A stretch of 64,000 nucleotides of DNA, taken from assembly GCF_014154935.1 (NCBI RefSeq), contig NZ_JACEHH010000011.1, positions 62,001 through 126,000 on the forward strand, read 5' to 3'. The position numbers and the translations under genes are program-made. Position 1 is the stretch's first letter. Every line of letters starts with the position of its first letter. Positions 63,880 to 64,000 of the stretch are shown here, piece after piece. This DNA is from Stieleria mannarensis (lineage in GTDB: Bacteria; Planctomycetota; Planctomycetia; Pirellulales; Pirellulaceae). Under the pieces are notes generated by a model. It was not told where the DNA came from. It ran no database searches and saw nothing but the letters and a program-made list of their open reading frames with translations.

Positions 63880-64000
63880 ACGATCATGGTGCACCGGTTC
63901 TGGTCTGGGCTTGGCGGCTGGGGGTCGTTTGTCGCAAAGAACTGGTTCAATTCTTGCGCAATTGGATTCTTGCCTTGTTCATGTTGTACGCGTTCACGAT
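63876..64000 (+). CDS. Second ABC-2 type permease (YbhR-type), N-terminal fragment
   Basis: Only the first ~41 residues are in the window (MNDHGAPVLVWAWRLGVVCRKELVQFLRNWILALFMLYAF). The pattern KELVQFLRN followed by a hydrophobic helix is the typical start of ABC-2 permeases (YbhR/S, DrrB-like). The ATGA overlap with the preceding permease and the operon order make it the second membrane subunit. The gene is cut by the window end, not by mutation. Confidence 0.8.
   Translation, partial: MNDHGAPVLVWAWRLGVVCRKELVQFLRNWILALFMLYAFT

Overview
The window is high-GC bacterial DNA, almost certainly from a planctomycete of the Pirellulaceae type (Rhodopirellula/Rubripirellula/Stieleria-like). The evidence is a set of protein families largely confined to or greatly expanded in that phylum: PSCyt1-DUF1549-DUF1553, DUF1501, DUF1080, the PVC-type sorbosone-dehydrogenase/HEAT/cytochrome fusion, DUF1559 prepilin-like proteins and an RTX protein with an LEPR-XLL-like leader. 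Dispersed palindromic repeats lie between genes. No rRNA, tRNA or CRISPR was seen.

1-3.1 kb: 5' end of a quinol-type nitric oxide reductase gene (minus), a small DUF2024-like gene (minus), and two overlapping paralogous zinc-ribbon membrane proteins (plus). 3.2-12.5 kb: secreted planctomycete enzymes (cytochrome/DUF1549/DUF1553, DUF1501, DUF1080, PVC dehydrogenase-HEAT-cytochrome). 12.7-20.5 kb: cell-envelope genes (His/Tyr-rich secreted protein, HEAGH lipoprotein, RTX protein), an ECF sigma/FecR-like anti-sigma pair, an HtrA-type protease and a DksA/TraR zinc-finger protein. 20.9-26.7 kb: a 1365-residue FHA/coiled-coil membrane protein and a dihydropyrimidinase whose 3' end is built from a palindromic element.

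26.9-40.4 kb (all minus): five genes for a SWIM zinc-finger protein, a DUF5682-vWA fusion, a MoxR-type AAA ATPase, a 1709-residue protein and a DUF4132 protein. The set resembles the uncharacterised E. coli yeh locus (yehI/L/M/P/Q), with the M and P parts fused here.

40.7-52.8 kb (all plus): the most unusual region, a 12-kb signalling island. It starts and ends with genes for proteins that join an N-terminal CsrA RNA-binding domain to a C-terminal response-regulator receiver. Between them lie a histidine kinase with a plant-ethylene-receptor-like membrane sensor, a single-domain response regulator and two CheB-CheR-PAS-histidine kinase fusions (one with its own receiver). The inference is a phosphorelay that ends in phosphorylation-controlled RNA binding rather than DNA binding.

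52.8-64 kb: TauE/SafE permease (minus), two oppositely oriented halves of Uma2-family genes (remnants), a DUF1559 protein with a small lipoprotein (minus), an ADP-forming acyl-CoA synthetase/GNAT protein (minus), and an HlyD - dual ABC ATPase - permease - permease operon of the E. coli ybhGFSR type (plus), cut by the window end.
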